64,000 nt of DNA from Bacteroidota bacterium (GTDB taxonomy: Bacteria > Bacteroidota > Bacteroidia > Cytophagales > Cyclobacteriaceae). Position numbers and translations under genes: made by a program. The notes under the pieces are model-generated. The model was not told where the DNA came from. It was given only the letters and a program-made list of their open reading frames with translations, and searched no databases. Every line of letters begins with the position of its first letter. Positions within the stretch are counted from its first letter, which is position 1. This document shows positions 7,961 to 17,173 of the stretch, one piece after another. The DNA lies in the NCBI GenBank assembly GCA_023428695.1, contig JAEYWY010000017.1, forward strand, positions 1 to 64,000, written 5' to 3'.

Positions 7961-10070
7961 TTGTAGGTCTATCAACTCCGATGAGTTCCAGCTGCAGATT
8001 AAGAACGCTGGCCCGCGCCTTAAATTCCCTTTCGCTCGCAACGTTCCATAGCGCATACAGGCACTCATTGAGCCGGTCAATATCTTCCTGTACATGCTCC
8101 TGTGCCCGGAAATAGTCCCATTCCTTAGACAGATAAGTCGTCACGCTTTTGCGCTGATCATCGGTAATGAGTTCAACATTCGACGGGTCGTCAATAACTT
8201 TCGAGAGGCGCTCGCGAAAATCGGGTTCTCCCAGTTTTAGTTGGGAGATCGCAATCTGAATTGCGTCGAAAGTCATCGTCTGAAAAAGTGGCATCATCAA
8301 TTCCTGCATCTTCGCGTAAAGTCTCACATCATTTTCTGTTCGCTCGACTTCAAGGAACAATTCACTGTAAGCGGCACGCAGTTTTTCGTGATCACCATTT
8401 TCACGAGCCTTTCCAATGAACCACGCAATAAGTTTTCTATCGGCTTCCCCGATCAAACGTTCCGTTTCCTTTAATTCATCCTGCAACTGAAGGTAGACAC
8501 CGCCAGCATCCTTACCGCGGTACTTCTTGCCATCAAATTCAAACGTCTTTACTTTCACGTGACCATCACGAATAGCCGCTAACGTATCCAGGTCGTTGAT
8601 CAATCCGTTCTTTACCTGTGGCAGGGCAACGGTTTCTTCCGAAAGCAGCTTCTCAAGAGATTCACCATTTACGTCAATTGTGTCCTCCACGCCACGCAGG
8701 TCGGTCCTGGTGACGTATCGGGAATCAAAATAACCTTTATAAATCGATGGTAGCTGATAACGGTCGAACTCCTCGCGATATTGTCTGCGAAAATCCGCCG
8801 CATCAATCAACTGCACCGCCGCCTCATATTTCACTTCCTGAAAGGCCTTCGTAGTGACCATTCGCTGCAACGCTTCAGCGCCTTCAAAAAGCTGCCACGG
8901 CGACTCGTGCATTGCCGGTGTTTCTACGGCAAGGGAACGAAGATGGCGTTCGCGGTCATCGGTAGAAGGGTGCGAAGCCCATTGATCTTTAAGCACAACG
9001 CGTGACTTATTGAATCTGGCAAAAGAACCTGCATCGACCTGTGGCAATCCGTTATCAACGGGAAGACTGTGGAATTCTGAAAAAAGTCGCATTACTTCCG
9101 AATGCTGCGGATAAATATTCTCGGGTTTGAATCCCTTGGTAAAGTGTTGCTGATAAAACCCAAACACATTGTTGTATGTGATGTCTGCAACTTCGAGTCT
9201 GCGTAATGAAGTGATGAGATGGTTGCCACCACTCACAGTGGCAGAAACGGTATCCGCATGAAACTCCATCTGTCTCGACAGACTCATATAGCTGGTATTG
9301 ATCAGCGTGTACAATTGCTGCAGTATCCATTGAATTCCTTTGACAATACGAACGGTAAGTCCGGCAAACAAAGCAAAGTATCCGCTTGCATTACCCCAGG
9401 TTTCAATCGCGCGCTCATAGCCGTCGTTGTCGTAAAGCATATTGAAAATGATGTGATTCATGTTGTACACATAACTTCCAAGTTTCATGCTTTTCTGAGA
9501 GAAGTGACCGAATTCGTGCGCAATGATGGCCTTGAATTCACTCAGGTTGACGGCGTTTACAAGACCAAGTCCGATCTGAAGATTCTTACGTACCGGCAGG
9601 AACATACTCCAGAAGCTGGAATTATAAAAGACCGACGCATTAACGTCCGGTGACAAATAAATCTTCCGCGGAAATGATGTATGCGTCTCAAGTGCAAGCT
9701 GACGTACAAACTGAAACAGTCGCGGATGTTCCTTCTCGGTAATTTCGATTAATCCGGACCGGTCGATCTTTTGTCTTTTGAACAGAAATTTGAAAAGAAA
9801 GAACAACACCATGACACCCAGTCCGGCGAGGCCTATGCCAAGCATAAGTGTCAGAAACATTGGTTTCAGAAGAATCAACGCAATACCTCCGGCCGCACAA
9901 AGCGCAGCAAGGGCGACGCCGGCGACTACGAGGACGATGTACATGAAGACAAAAAACACGATAGCGCCAACTGCTTTCAACGCTTCCTTTCTGAATTCGG
10001 GTGAGGGTTCGAGAATCCGCGGGTTAACATTCCGGGGTGTTGTGGGATAAGACAACGATTGGGGTGACAT
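7950..10070 (-). CDS. Large membrane-bound M48 family zinc metallopeptidase
   Basis: A 706-residue protein. Residues about 30-100 hold hydrophobic segments forming two or more transmembrane helices. The M48 catalytic motif IIAHEFGHFSQKS sits near residue 187, and the third zinc ligand glutamate is in MEFHADTVSA near residue 270. Around 400 further residues form a charged C-terminal domain with repeated Asp/Glu/Lys-rich helices (ELFLEVERTENDVRLYAKM), much longer than in HtpX. It resembles the extended Bacteroidota M48 proteases of membrane quality control. The gene is followed, with overlap, by an uncharacterised gene on the same strand. Confidence 0.9.
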   Translation of the reverse strand: MSPQSLSYPTTPRNVNPRILEPSPEFRKEALKAVGAIVFFVFMYIVLVVAGVALAALCAAGGIALILLKPMFLTLMLGIGLAGLGVMVLFFLFKFLFKRQKIDRSGLIEITEKEHPRLFQFVRQLALETHTSFPRKIYLSPDVNASVFYNSSFWSMFLPVRKNLQIGLGLVNAVNLSEFKAIIAHEFGHFSQKSMKLGSYVYNMNHIIFNMLYDNDGYERAIETWGNASGYFALFAGLTVRIVKGIQWILQQLYTLINTSYMSLSRQMEFHADTVSATVSGGNHLITSLRRLEVADITYNNVFGFYQQHFTKGFKPENIYPQHSEVMRLFSEFHSLPVDNGLPQVDAGSFARFNKSRVVLKDQWASHPSTDDRERHLRSLAVETPAMHESPWQLFEGAEALQRMVTTKAFQEVKYEAAVQLIDAADFRRQYREEFDRYQLPSIYKGYFDSRYVTRTDLRGVEDTIDVNGESLEKLLSEETVALPQVKNGLINDLDTLAAIRDGHVKVKTFEFDGKKYRGKDAGGVYLQLQDELKETERLIGEADRKLIAWFIGKARENGDHEKLRAAYSELFLEVERTENDVRLYAKMQELMMPLFQTMTFDAIQIAISQLKLGEPDFRERLSKVIDDPSNVELITDDQRKSVTTYLSKEWDYFRAQEHVQEDIDRLNECLYALWNVASEREFKARASVLNLQLELIGVDRPTIEA

Positions 10071-10156
10071 AATATTAGGTAATGAAATATAATAGCTAAG
10101 ACTGCCCCAAAATAATAATTCACATTAACAAAAGTCAATAAACAAGGCTGCCGAAC

Positions 10157-10411
10157 TTACGTGGAATTAAGAATTGCGGCGATTATAAAAATCAAAATAG
10201 CACCGACAACCAGGTAGCCAGACCAATAAGCGTACTTTCGCATATGCCGTGTCCCCTCCTGGTATTCTGAAACCTGTCCGGGTGATGGTTTGCCCGATTT
10301 CAGAATTTTTATCATAGCGCGAGTTTTGAGAGTACCTATGAAGAAAAGTCCGGCCAGGACCAGCGCTAACGCGAAGAGAGAATATGATATATAAAGGAGT
10401 GTCTTAATCAA
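10157..10411 (-). CDS. Small two-helix membrane protein
   Basis: An 84-residue protein with a transmembrane helix at each end (ISYSLFALALVLAGLFFIG and YLVVGAILIFIIAAIL) separated by a basic loop (KSGKPSPGQVSEYQEGTRH). Its start codon overlaps the stop of the DHFR-family gene 10408-10962 by four bases, so the two are translationally coupled. No named family is recognised. Function is unknown. Confidence 0.7.
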   Translation of the reverse strand: MIKTLLYISYSLFALALVLAGLFFIGTLKTRAMIKILKSGKPSPGQVSEYQEGTRHMRKYAYWSGYLVVGAILIFIIAAILNST

Positions 10412-10962
10412 CTTTCGCTCCCGTTTTTATGATAAATCACCTGCACAACTCCGGACCTGAATTTTTTCACGTCAACAAGATTCAATGCAAGCCGGTCCGC
10501 ACGATTTTCAAAAAGAGGCTTCCCCGATCCAAGAACAATGGGATGAACAGCCAGACGGAAAACGTCAATCAGGTTATGATCGATAAATGACCTGATCAAC
10601 TTTGCACCGCCATACAACCAGATATCACCTCCGGGCTGTTTCCGAATCTCATCCACCCTGCTAACCCAGTCAGGACCAATAAACGTCGCGTTGTTGTCCC
10701 GCCTGAATGTATTTGAAAACACATATTTCTTTTTTGAATGCACCCCTGCCCAAAGTGACTTTTCCGCCTCACTTACATCCTGGCCGGGTTGAAAGTTACC
10801 CCAGGCGTCGTAGCTCACACGGCCGTAAAATATCGCATCGATTCCGTCGAGAAATTTGTCAAAATTGATATCGTCATCCATTATACACCAGTCGATTTCA
10901 CCATTGGGGCCTTCAATGAATCCGTCAAGTGTGACAGCAAGATCAAGAATTATCTTACGCAT
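10408..10962 (-). CDS. Dihydrofolate reductase family protein (RibD C-terminal-like)
   Basis: A 184-residue protein beginning MRKIILDLAVTLDGFIEG, with the family N-terminal motif followed by GEIDWCIMDDD. The central AIFYGRVSYDAWG and the cofactor segment GGDIWLYGGAKLIRSF match the subgroup often annotated as YyaP/YwjB-like DHFR. The C-terminus (LAVHPIVLGSGKPLF) is typical. It is the third member of this family in the window and heads a two-gene unit with a small membrane protein. The biochemical substrate is unknown. Confidence 0.92.
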   Translation of the reverse strand: MRKIILDLAVTLDGFIEGPNGEIDWCIMDDDINFDKFLDGIDAIFYGRVSYDAWGNFQPGQDVSEAEKSLWAGVHSKKKYVFSNTFRRDNNATFIGPDWVSRVDEIRKQPGGDIWLYGGAKLIRSFIDHNLIDVFRLAVHPIVLGSGKPLFENRADRLALNLVDVKKFRSGVVQVIYHKNGSES

Positions 10963-10991
10963 ATAACTTCATCAAAAATTTCGAGAGCGTG

Positions 10992-11855
10992 TCAGTAACT
11001 CTTCGTAATGTCATCCACGATGCAAAAAACAAAATCAGCCATCTTAAGATTTGACTTATCCAACGCGCTGATAGATGATTGTTCCGCGACGTGAAGGGTA
11101 ACGATATTCAAACCTGGCTTGTATTTTTTCAGATACGACAGGATACCCTCGTAATTCTGTGAGTGATACGACCCGTTTATGTGAAAAAATGTTCCACCTT
11201 CAGGTAAGTTGATAACAGTGAAGTGCGCCATTGTCGCATCCTTCAAGGCTTGAGACGCTGCAAGATTTTCAGCTGACGCACCACCATGCTGGCCCATGCC
11301 ATCCATCATCGCTTTGTACCCGGGCAATGTATAGTCAACAACCAATGGCAAAGGTGCAATCCAGCGTTTCGCCTCCGCACCAACACTGTCGAGTGCAGTG
11401 AGTCCCTTTCGATAAACGAGGTTGGCGTACCGGCGCGGTACATTTGTAGCGATCACAGGAATTCCAGCCTTCTTTGAATACTCCACGAGCGGCTTGTAAT
11501 CTGTATTATAGTTATCCCAGAGTTTTACTTCTTTCAGAAAGTTCTTCTCATCAATACGGCCGGAAAGATATTCATCCAGAACAACCTGGTCGTCGCGTTC
11601 AAACATTTCCATCCCTACAGCCAGTTTCTTCCTGCCTGAATTCAGATCCTTAAGAACCTGAAGTTCCAGCCAATGTGCCAACGTGTTATTATGGAGTTCG
11701 CCAAAGAAAACAACATCTGCCTTTGCGAGACGTTCAACCATACTTGCATACGAAACCTCCTTCCCCTCGCCATTGAAGAGAGCGTAAGGTGCTTTTACCT
11801 GGGCCGCCGTCGCGAAAGGAACGACCAGTACGAGATACATCAGTCTTTTTAGCAT
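10992..11855 (-). CDS. ChaN-family (haem-binding lipoprotein-like) protein
   Basis: A 287-residue protein with an N-terminal signal sequence (MLKRLMYLVLVVPFATAAQ). The defining family block is DVVFFGELHNNTLAHWLELQ near residue 50. It is followed by the conserved AVGMEMFERDDQ and AGIPVIATNVPRRY segments and the His-containing HINGSYHSQN. ChaN binds haem at the outer membrane in Campylobacter and relatives (COG3016). Here the lipobox cysteine is not obvious, so the protein may be soluble in the periplasm. A candidate iron-responsive palindrome lies about 160 bases upstream (12017-12033). Confidence 0.85.
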   Translation of the reverse strand: MLKRLMYLVLVVPFATAAQVKAPYALFNGEGKEVSYASMVERLAKADVVFFGELHNNTLAHWLELQVLKDLNSGRKKLAVGMEMFERDDQVVLDEYLSGRIDEKNFLKEVKLWDNYNTDYKPLVEYSKKAGIPVIATNVPRRYANLVYRKGLTALDSVGAEAKRWIAPLPLVVDYTLPGYKAMMDGMGQHGGASAENLAASQALKDATMAHFTVINLPEGGTFFHINGSYHSQNYEGILSYLKKYKPGLNIVTLHVAEQSSISALDKSNLKMADFVFCIVDDITKSY

Positions 11856-12016
11856 GAATATTATGGGTTAAAAGGAAGGTCACCGTCGCCGGACGATGAC
11901 CCAAAATCTTCTTACTCCGCGGATTGGACAAGCGCGAACCGGAATGGCGGTCTTCCGTGCTCGCCGCTCTGCGTCAGCGCGGTAAATTGCAACTTATAAC
12001 ATAAAGTGCTCTCATC

Positions 12017-12033
12017 TTTAGAATCAATCTAAA
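12017..12033. promoter_or_regulatory. Palindrome TTTAGA-N5-TCTAAA, candidate Fur-type operator
   Basis: A perfect 6-base inverted repeat with a 5-base spacer (TTTAGAATCAATCTAAA) lies upstream of the ChaN-family gene, with its start at 11855. The AT-rich TTAGA/TCTAA half-sites look like Fur-family boxes. ChaN homologues are iron-regulated in other bacteria, which supports but does not prove the assignment. Confidence 0.35.
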
Positions 12034-12189
12034 CAAAGTGCAAGCCTACAGCACAAAATGTGTTTCTGCAAGTTATTTGAATCTTTCTAATCAGGATCAC
12101 GACTGATTGTGGGATTTGCTGAATATGATTTCGCTGATTCGGTGGTGACTCCTAATAAGTATAATATCCAGCAATTGACCGGGTTCTCA

Positions 12190-12707
12190 CCACAATCCCA
12201 GGAATCCTGCAATCCCATCCTGCAAAGCCTTAATCCCTCGATCCAGTTGTGGCGGCTGGCCCCTTTTAGGTATCTTATCTGTACAGGGTAAAGTCCCCGG
12301 GCCACCGGGCTTTCCGCTGCAAGCCAGTCGGGTGTACAAGGATCACTGTTTGGGCGTCCCGAACATGCTCTTCCTTTTTCGTCCCCCCAAGTCCCACATT
12401 CAATCCCTCAATAATCCATAAATCCCAATCATACCAATCGATCAATCCCTTTAATCCCAGTCCGCTTTCCGCTTCAATCCCTGCCGCGGGCGTAGGCCTT
12501 GTATTGAGACTCGCTTTTTTAAACCTATAGGCAACTTGTTGTTCTGGTTCAGTGATCTGCTCTCTTGCGAGAATTCGCGAATCCAAAAAAAAGCGGTTCC
12601 TCATGCAACACTATCCCTTAGAATCGAGTCTTATCACAAAAGAAATCCTGATAATCCTGAAATCCTGAAAATCCATCCTGTCAATCCCTTAATCCCTCAA
12701 TCCCAGT
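12190..12707. repeat. AATCC-rich degenerate repeat leader before the permease gene
   Basis: Between the ChaN gene and the permease start lies about 850 bases with no recognisable gene. From about 12190 to 12707 the + strand carries roughly twenty AATCCC, AATCCT or AATCCA words, densest just before the ATG (AAATCCTG repeated three times near 12640-12672, then AATCCCT and AATCCC up to 12705). Two copies of a CTTTCCGCT(G/T)CAA(G/T)CC motif occur at about 12309 and 12465, each followed by a GGG(T/C)GTA element. A weaker copy of the same theme (ATCCCTCAATCCCTC) occurs at 18797. This may be an intergenic repeat family or a structured leader. Confidence 0.6.
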
Positions 12708-15101
12708 ATGGTTTACAATTACATTCTCATCAGCCTCCGGAATCTCAGGAAGCACCTGTCCTTTACTGTGATCAACATCACGGGTCTCGGACTCGGACTC
12801 TCCGTCTGTCTTTTGCTGATGCTCTGGATTCGCCACGAAACCAGCTACGACAACTTTCACGAAAAGTCTGACCGCATCTACCGCGTGTCGCTTGAATATA
12901 GTTTCGGCGGACAGATTGCCCGGACGGCGGTATCGCCAACTGCGCTGCTTCCGGCAATGACTTCACTTCCTGAAACAGAAACCGGCGTGCGCTTCTACAA
13001 TGCATCAAGGTCCAATCCCATAATAGTCGCCACCGACACCGAGCGTCACCAGGAGCACCAGTTCTGTTTCGCCGACAGCACCTTCTTCGACGTCTTTAGT
13101 TTCAACCTCGTAAAGGGAAATCCTGACAAGGCCTTAACCGAACCGTATTCCGTAGTCCTCACGGAGTCAACGGCCGAAAGATACTTCGGCAACGATGACC
13201 CTATGGGCAAACTGCTTACAATCAACAATGTCCAGCCATATACGGTTACAGGTGTTGTCAAAGATCCGCCTGCAAATTCATTCTTCCAATTTGAATTTCT
13301 TGCCTCCTTCCATTCCATGCGTGCTGGTCGTGAACAACCTATCTGGTGGAGCGCAAACTATCAGACCTTTTGCGTCCTCAATGAGAAAGCGGACCTCGAC
13401 AACCTTGTTACGAAAACAAACGAAATCGTAGCGAAAGCACTTGCATCTGAAGTCTCCAACCCGGGCGATTATGTCCGATACAACTTCATATCCTTGCGTG
13501 ACATTCACCTTCATTCCGATTTCGATCACGAACCTGAAGTAGTTGGAAGTATTCAGTATGTATACATCTTCACTGCGATCGCCCTTCTGATTCTTGCGAT
13601 TGCGTGTATCAATTACGTTAACCTTGCCACCGCCCGCGCTACGGAACGCGCGAAGGAAGTCGGGATTCGCAAGGTGGTTGGTGCTTTACGCAAACAACTC
13701 TTCACACAATTCATTGGTGAATCCGTCATCATCACGTTCCTGGGATTTTTGTTAGCATTCGGGCTCGCCTACGTGCTATTGCCGTTCTTCAATGACCTCG
13801 CAGGACAGGATTTTTCGCTCGAGTCACTGACCGAACCCATCTTTATAGGCTACCTCATCGTTGGAATGATCGCTATCGCTATTGCCGCCGGAGTATATCC
13901 TGCGATGATGATAACGTCATTCAAGGCCGTCAGTGTGCTCAAAGGAAACTTCAAAACGTCGGCTCGCGGCATTGGTCTGCGGAAGTTCCTCGTTGTTGTG
14001 CAGTTCACGATCTCGATGATCCTGATTGTCGGGACGTTCGTCATCAGCAAACAATTAAACTACATCCAGGACAAACGACTTGGTTTTGACAAAGAGAACA
14101 CGCTTATCCTTCCGCTTGACGGAAAAACAAACACCGCATATGAGGCATTGAAAACGGAACTCATGCGTACGGGAAGCGTCACACGTGTCGCCCGTGGCTC
14201 CGATTCACCGGCTCAGGTCGGGGGCGGCTACTCGATAGCATTGCCGGGTATGACTGAGCCTGGCATTATGATTACCGGCCTCATCGCCGACGAAGACTAT
14301 ATCCCAACGCTTGGGATGGAGCTCGTGCGCGGAAGAAACTTTACCCGCCACGATGTCGAAAGACAGGAAAAAGATACTGTTTATACGTTCATCCTGAACG
14401 AGGCCGCTGTCAGGGAACTTCATCTCATGCTGGACGATGCCGTGGGAAAACAGGCTTCCATGGGCGACCGCAAGGGTGAAATCATCGGCGTCGTTCACGA
14501 TTTCCATCACGCCTCCATGCACGCGCCAATCGGACCGCTCGTAATTTTCCCGGAGATGGTGCAAACAGACAAAGTCTTCGTCAAGATTCCCGGCGGTGAC
14601 GTTGCAAGGCACATTGAAAACGTAAAAAGCGTCTTCACCAACCTCGTTCCACATCGTCCGTTTGAATTTCAATTCCTTGATGCCGAATACGCGTCACTGT
14701 ATCATGCAGAACAACGTATGGGGAAAGTCTTCATCGTGTTTGCCGTACTCGCTATCGTTATTGCAAGCATGGGTCTGCTCGGTCTCGTAGCATTCTCCGC
14801 CGCACAAAAAACAAAGGAAATCGGCATTCGCAAAGTACTTGGGGCCACTGCCATGAACATTGTGGTGCTCATCACGCGTGACTTCGGAAAACTGGTTGGG
14901 ATTTCCATTGTCATCGGTTTACCTGTTGCATACTGGATGATGGAACAATGGCTGGGTGATTTCGCATATCGTACCCGTATTGGCGCGACGCCTTTGGTCC
15001 TTGCTGCCGTGCTGTGCCTTGCCATTGCAATCGCAACGGCATCATATCACGCTCTCAAATCGGCACTTGTTAATCCTGCAGATACGTTGCGGAGTGAGTA
15101 A
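12708..15101 (+). CDS. FtsX/MacB-type ABC transporter permease
   Basis: A 797-residue inner-membrane protein with the Bacteroidota permease layout. An N-terminal cytoplasmic stretch (YILISLRNLRKHLSFTVIN) leads to the first helix, then a long MacB-like periplasmic domain. A first FtsX core follows near residues 285-425, starting ATARATERAKEVGIRKVVGA. Next come a fourth helix, a second periplasmic domain, and a second FtsX core near residues 690-790 (TKEIGIRKVLGATAMNIVVLI). It ends VNPADTLRSE, the family tail. No ATPase subunit is adjacent. The remnant at 6955-7083 is the tail of a second such permease. Likely role is efflux or envelope-stress signalling with an unlinked ATPase. Its last 55 bases overlap the convergent DUF2071 gene. 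Confidence 0.93.
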   Translation: MVYNYILISLRNLRKHLSFTVINITGLGLGLSVCLLLMLWIRHETSYDNFHEKSDRIYRVSLEYSFGGQIARTAVSPTALLPAMTSLPETETGVRFYNASRSNPIIVATDTERHQEHQFCFADSTFFDVFSFNLVKGNPDKALTEPYSVVLTESTAERYFGNDDPMGKLLTINNVQPYTVTGVVKDPPANSFFQFEFLASFHSMRAGREQPIWWSANYQTFCVLNEKADLDNLVTKTNEIVAKALASEVSNPGDYVRYNFISLRDIHLHSDFDHEPEVVGSIQYVYIFTAIALLILAIACINYVNLATARATERAKEVGIRKVVGALRKQLFTQFIGESVIITFLGFLLAFGLAYVLLPFFNDLAGQDFSLESLTEPIFIGYLIVGMIAIAIAAGVYPAMMITSFKAVSVLKGNFKTSARGIGLRKFLVVVQFTISMILIVGTFVISKQLNYIQDKRLGFDKENTLILPLDGKTNTAYEALKTELMRTGSVTRVARGSDSPAQVGGGYSIALPGMTEPGIMITGLIADEDYIPTLGMELVRGRNFTRHDVERQEKDTVYTFILNEAAVRELHLMLDDAVGKQASMGDRKGEIIGVVHDFHHASMHAPIGPLVIFPEMVQTDKVFVKIPGGDVARHIENVKSVFTNLVPHRPFEFQFLDAEYASLYHAEQRMGKVFIVFAVLAIVIASMGLLGLVAFSAAQKTKEIGIRKVLGATAMNIVVLITRDFGKLVGISIVIGLPVAYWMMEQWLGDFAYRTRIGATPLVLAAVLCLAIAIATASYHALKSALVNPADTLRSE

Positions 15102-15811
15102 GGGCGCACTTCTCCATTAACCCACTCGTGTTCGATGTTTTCCATCAGCAAAGCATTATCGAATTGCACTGTAGCTGTTGGAAATAATGACTCATTTTCA
15201 AAGTACGCGGATTCGAGGATATCGACCATCAAAGGGCTCACCGACCACGTTCTGGTCTTCAGTTCGGTTGATATGAATTTCTTTCCGTCTGCTGAAGGTG
15301 AAATCCCGTAGTTACAACACTGGAACCATCCTGATGCATCCTCAAGAGATGTGAACATGGAGTCAGCCGGGAAAGGATCACAACGCGTTGCTTTTACATG
15401 CAGGTTTGAAGAGCCATCATCGCTGCAAATGTCAACCTCGAACTGATCGTGTTCATTTACGTGAAAGTCGGCAGCATAATGCGGCCACGAAAAAAGGTTG
15501 GTTGCAACGAAGACGTTAAGCGCAGAATTTGTTTCGCGACGCGGGATATAAACGCCACGTCGTTTTTCACCCTCCCGGAAGCGCACCAGGAAACGATGGG
15601 CAGCATTTTCAGATGTAATGCCAGGCAGACCGGATAAACGTCTGGGTCTGACATCCTTCAACCTCAGGAGACAAATACCTCCGCTTGCATATCCGTTTAT
15701 GATCAGCGGTTCCAGAAAGTCGGGCAGTAGTGGTGTGACATACTCTGGTAAAATCCGATAATTAATGAGAATTCGACGGTCGATCACACCTGTAAGTGTG
15801 GGCATATTCAT
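15047..15811 (-). CDS. DUF2071 (YqjF-like) protein, last gene of five-gene operon
   Basis: A 254-residue soluble protein. Recognisable DUF2071/COG3361 features are the N-terminal RRILINYRILPEYVTPLLP, GGICLLRLKDVRPRRL, and the central acetoacetate-decarboxylase-like fold with GVYIPRRETNSAL. The start overlaps the stop of the upstream SRPBCC gene by four bases (ATGA), indicating translational coupling. The 3' end overlaps the convergent permease gene by 55 bases. DUF2071 has no established enzymatic activity. A second DUF2071-type gene is present in the same operon (17170-17841), but the two are divergent in sequence. Confidence 0.85.
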   Translation of the reverse strand: MNMPTLTGVIDRRILINYRILPEYVTPLLPDFLEPLIINGYASGGICLLRLKDVRPRRLSGLPGITSENAAHRFLVRFREGEKRRGVYIPRRETNSALNVFVATNLFSWPHYAADFHVNEHDQFEVDICSDDGSSNLHVKATRCDPFPADSMFTSLEDASGWFQCCNYGISPSADGKKFISTELKTRTWSVSPLMVDILESAYFENESLFPTATVQFDNALLMENIEHEWVNGEVRPYSLRNVSAGLTSADLRA

Positions 15812-16317
15812 AGATGTCCTTTTATGTCTTCTGTGAGAACTCCTTCATTAAGTATTTTGGTCCATCCCTCACCTTCAGCATACGCCTTAACCACTTCGTT
15901 TCTCCGGAGCAGTACGCGGCGCAAGTAGTCAGTAAGAACAACCCTATTAAACGCCATTCCCAGTATCCCTCCCGGTGATTCAAAATGAAACCAGTTTTGT
16001 ACGAGTGTACCATCGCCAGAGGGAATGAACCTATGATCGTGAACGATTGATTTAAAAGGACCGGCAATCATTTCATCACGGAAATAGTAAGGCGCTCTGA
16101 AACGTGTAATGCCTGACGTAAGTGTCTGGCGAAACCCGAAATGCCACGCGCTCCAGGTCACGTATTGGCCTGCGTTTATCAATCCCTTTGTAACGCCGGC
16201 TATCGCTTCTTCATCCGTCCCTTTGGTAGATATCTTGTGCAAGTCAATACTCCGCGCAAGATCAAAGCATCGTGAGACAGGAGCGTTTATGTATGTACTA
16301 AGTTCAATTACGGGCAT
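15808..16317 (-). CDS. SRPBCC-fold ligand-binding protein (COG4276-like)
   Basis: A 169-residue protein with start at MPVIELSTYINAPVSRCFDL, typical of SRPBCC (START/Bet v1) proteins. YINAPVSRCFDLARSIDLH is the diagnostic N-terminal helix-grip element, and FRDEMIAGPFKSIVHDHRF is the conserved middle region of the COG4276 group sometimes called cell-division inhibitor-like. It overlaps the upstream SDR gene by 14 bases and the downstream DUF2071 gene by four. It probably binds a hydrophobic small molecule in the cytoplasm; the ligand is unknown. Confidence 0.85.
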   Translation of the reverse strand: MPVIELSTYINAPVSRCFDLARSIDLHKISTKGTDEEAIAGVTKGLINAGQYVTWSAWHFGFRQTLTSGITRFRAPYYFRDEMIAGPFKSIVHDHRFIPSGDGTLVQNWFHFESPGGILGMAFNRVVLTDYLRRVLLRRNEVVKAYAEGEGWTKILNEGVLTEDIKGHL

Positions 16318-17173
16318 GACTGAATTCGTTTTTGAAGAAATTTCGAGTTGAGCCGGGACGTCTTGAAAGCAGGCGCTCCGCGTCACGTGTATCGGTTACG
16401 TTGTCCTCGAACAGGAGACGGTACTGTGTCTCACTAATCAGGTTCGGGAACATTATACCAATCATTCCGGTGATTACTACGTCAGTAATAAGTCTGGGAA
16501 TTTCCATCAGCCGTATTCGACTGTCGACAGACTTAGCCATTATGTTAATGATTTCCCGGAAGGTGATTGCTTCTGATCCGCCGATGGAGACAATGCCTTC
16601 ATGACCGTTGTCGCACAACACATTCACAAGATCAGCCAGATCGCGTGGCATCACCGGTTGCAGCTTCGTATCAGCAAATCCCTTTGGTACCGGTAACAAA
16701 CCACACGACCAGCGCGCAATGCCAGAAAGCATACGCATCTTTTTCACGACCATCGTTCCCGGTGTACACACAATCGAGGGGCGAATAACGACGGTATTGC
16801 GATGTTGCAGCAGGATATCATCCGCGATTCCTTTTGTCCTGAGAAAACAAACATGATGATTGGATGAGGCGCCTAATGCGGAAATCTGAATGATGCGCGG
16901 GGTACCCAACAGTAGTCTGTTGTCAAGAATACACCGGGTAACACCGACATGTGCAGCATGAAAGCTACTTCCCGTTCCAGGTGAGATTTGACCAATGCAA
17001 TTGATCAATACATCCGGTTTTCCCAACATTGACCAGTCGTTGTTGAACGGATCGAATTGAACAAGACGCGGAAGCTGCTTACGCGATGTACCGGTAACGT
17101 TGTGACGTCCTGCCAACCCGGTTCGGATCACTGAGCCTATCTGTCCGGAGGCGCCGAGTATGACAATGTTCAT
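16304..17173 (-). CDS. Atypical short-chain dehydrogenase / NAD(P)-binding epimerase-like protein
   Basis: A 289-residue protein. The start was placed at MNIVILGASGQIG, whose GASGQIG is the NAD(P)-binding glycine motif; a longer frame upstream lies inside the neighbouring gene. Later features are VLINCIGQISPG, and IIQISALGAS in place of the classical catalytic serine strand. No YxxxK is clear, which puts it with atypical SDRs (NmrA/complex I NDUFA9-like). The start overlaps the stop of the upstream DUF2071 gene by four bases. It may reduce or merely bind a cofactor. Confidence 0.85.
   Translation of the reverse strand: MNIVILGASGQIGSVIRTGLAGRHNVTGTSRKQLPRLVQFDPFNNDWSMLGKPDVLINCIGQISPGTGSSFHAAHVGVTRCILDNRLLLGTPRIIQISALGASSNHHVCFLRTKGIADDILLQHRNTVVIRPSIVCTPGTMVVKKMRMLSGIARWSCGLLPVPKGFADTKLQPVMPRDLADLVNVLCDNGHEGIVSIGGSEAITFREIINIMAKSVDSRIRLMEIPRLITDVVITGMIGIMFPNLISETQYRLLFEDNVTDTRDAERLLSRRPGSTRNFFKNEFSHARN

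Noticed and set aside
12087..12604. Short frames on both strands in the AATCC-rich region
   Set aside because: They reflect low-complexity DNA and have no start signals or homology.
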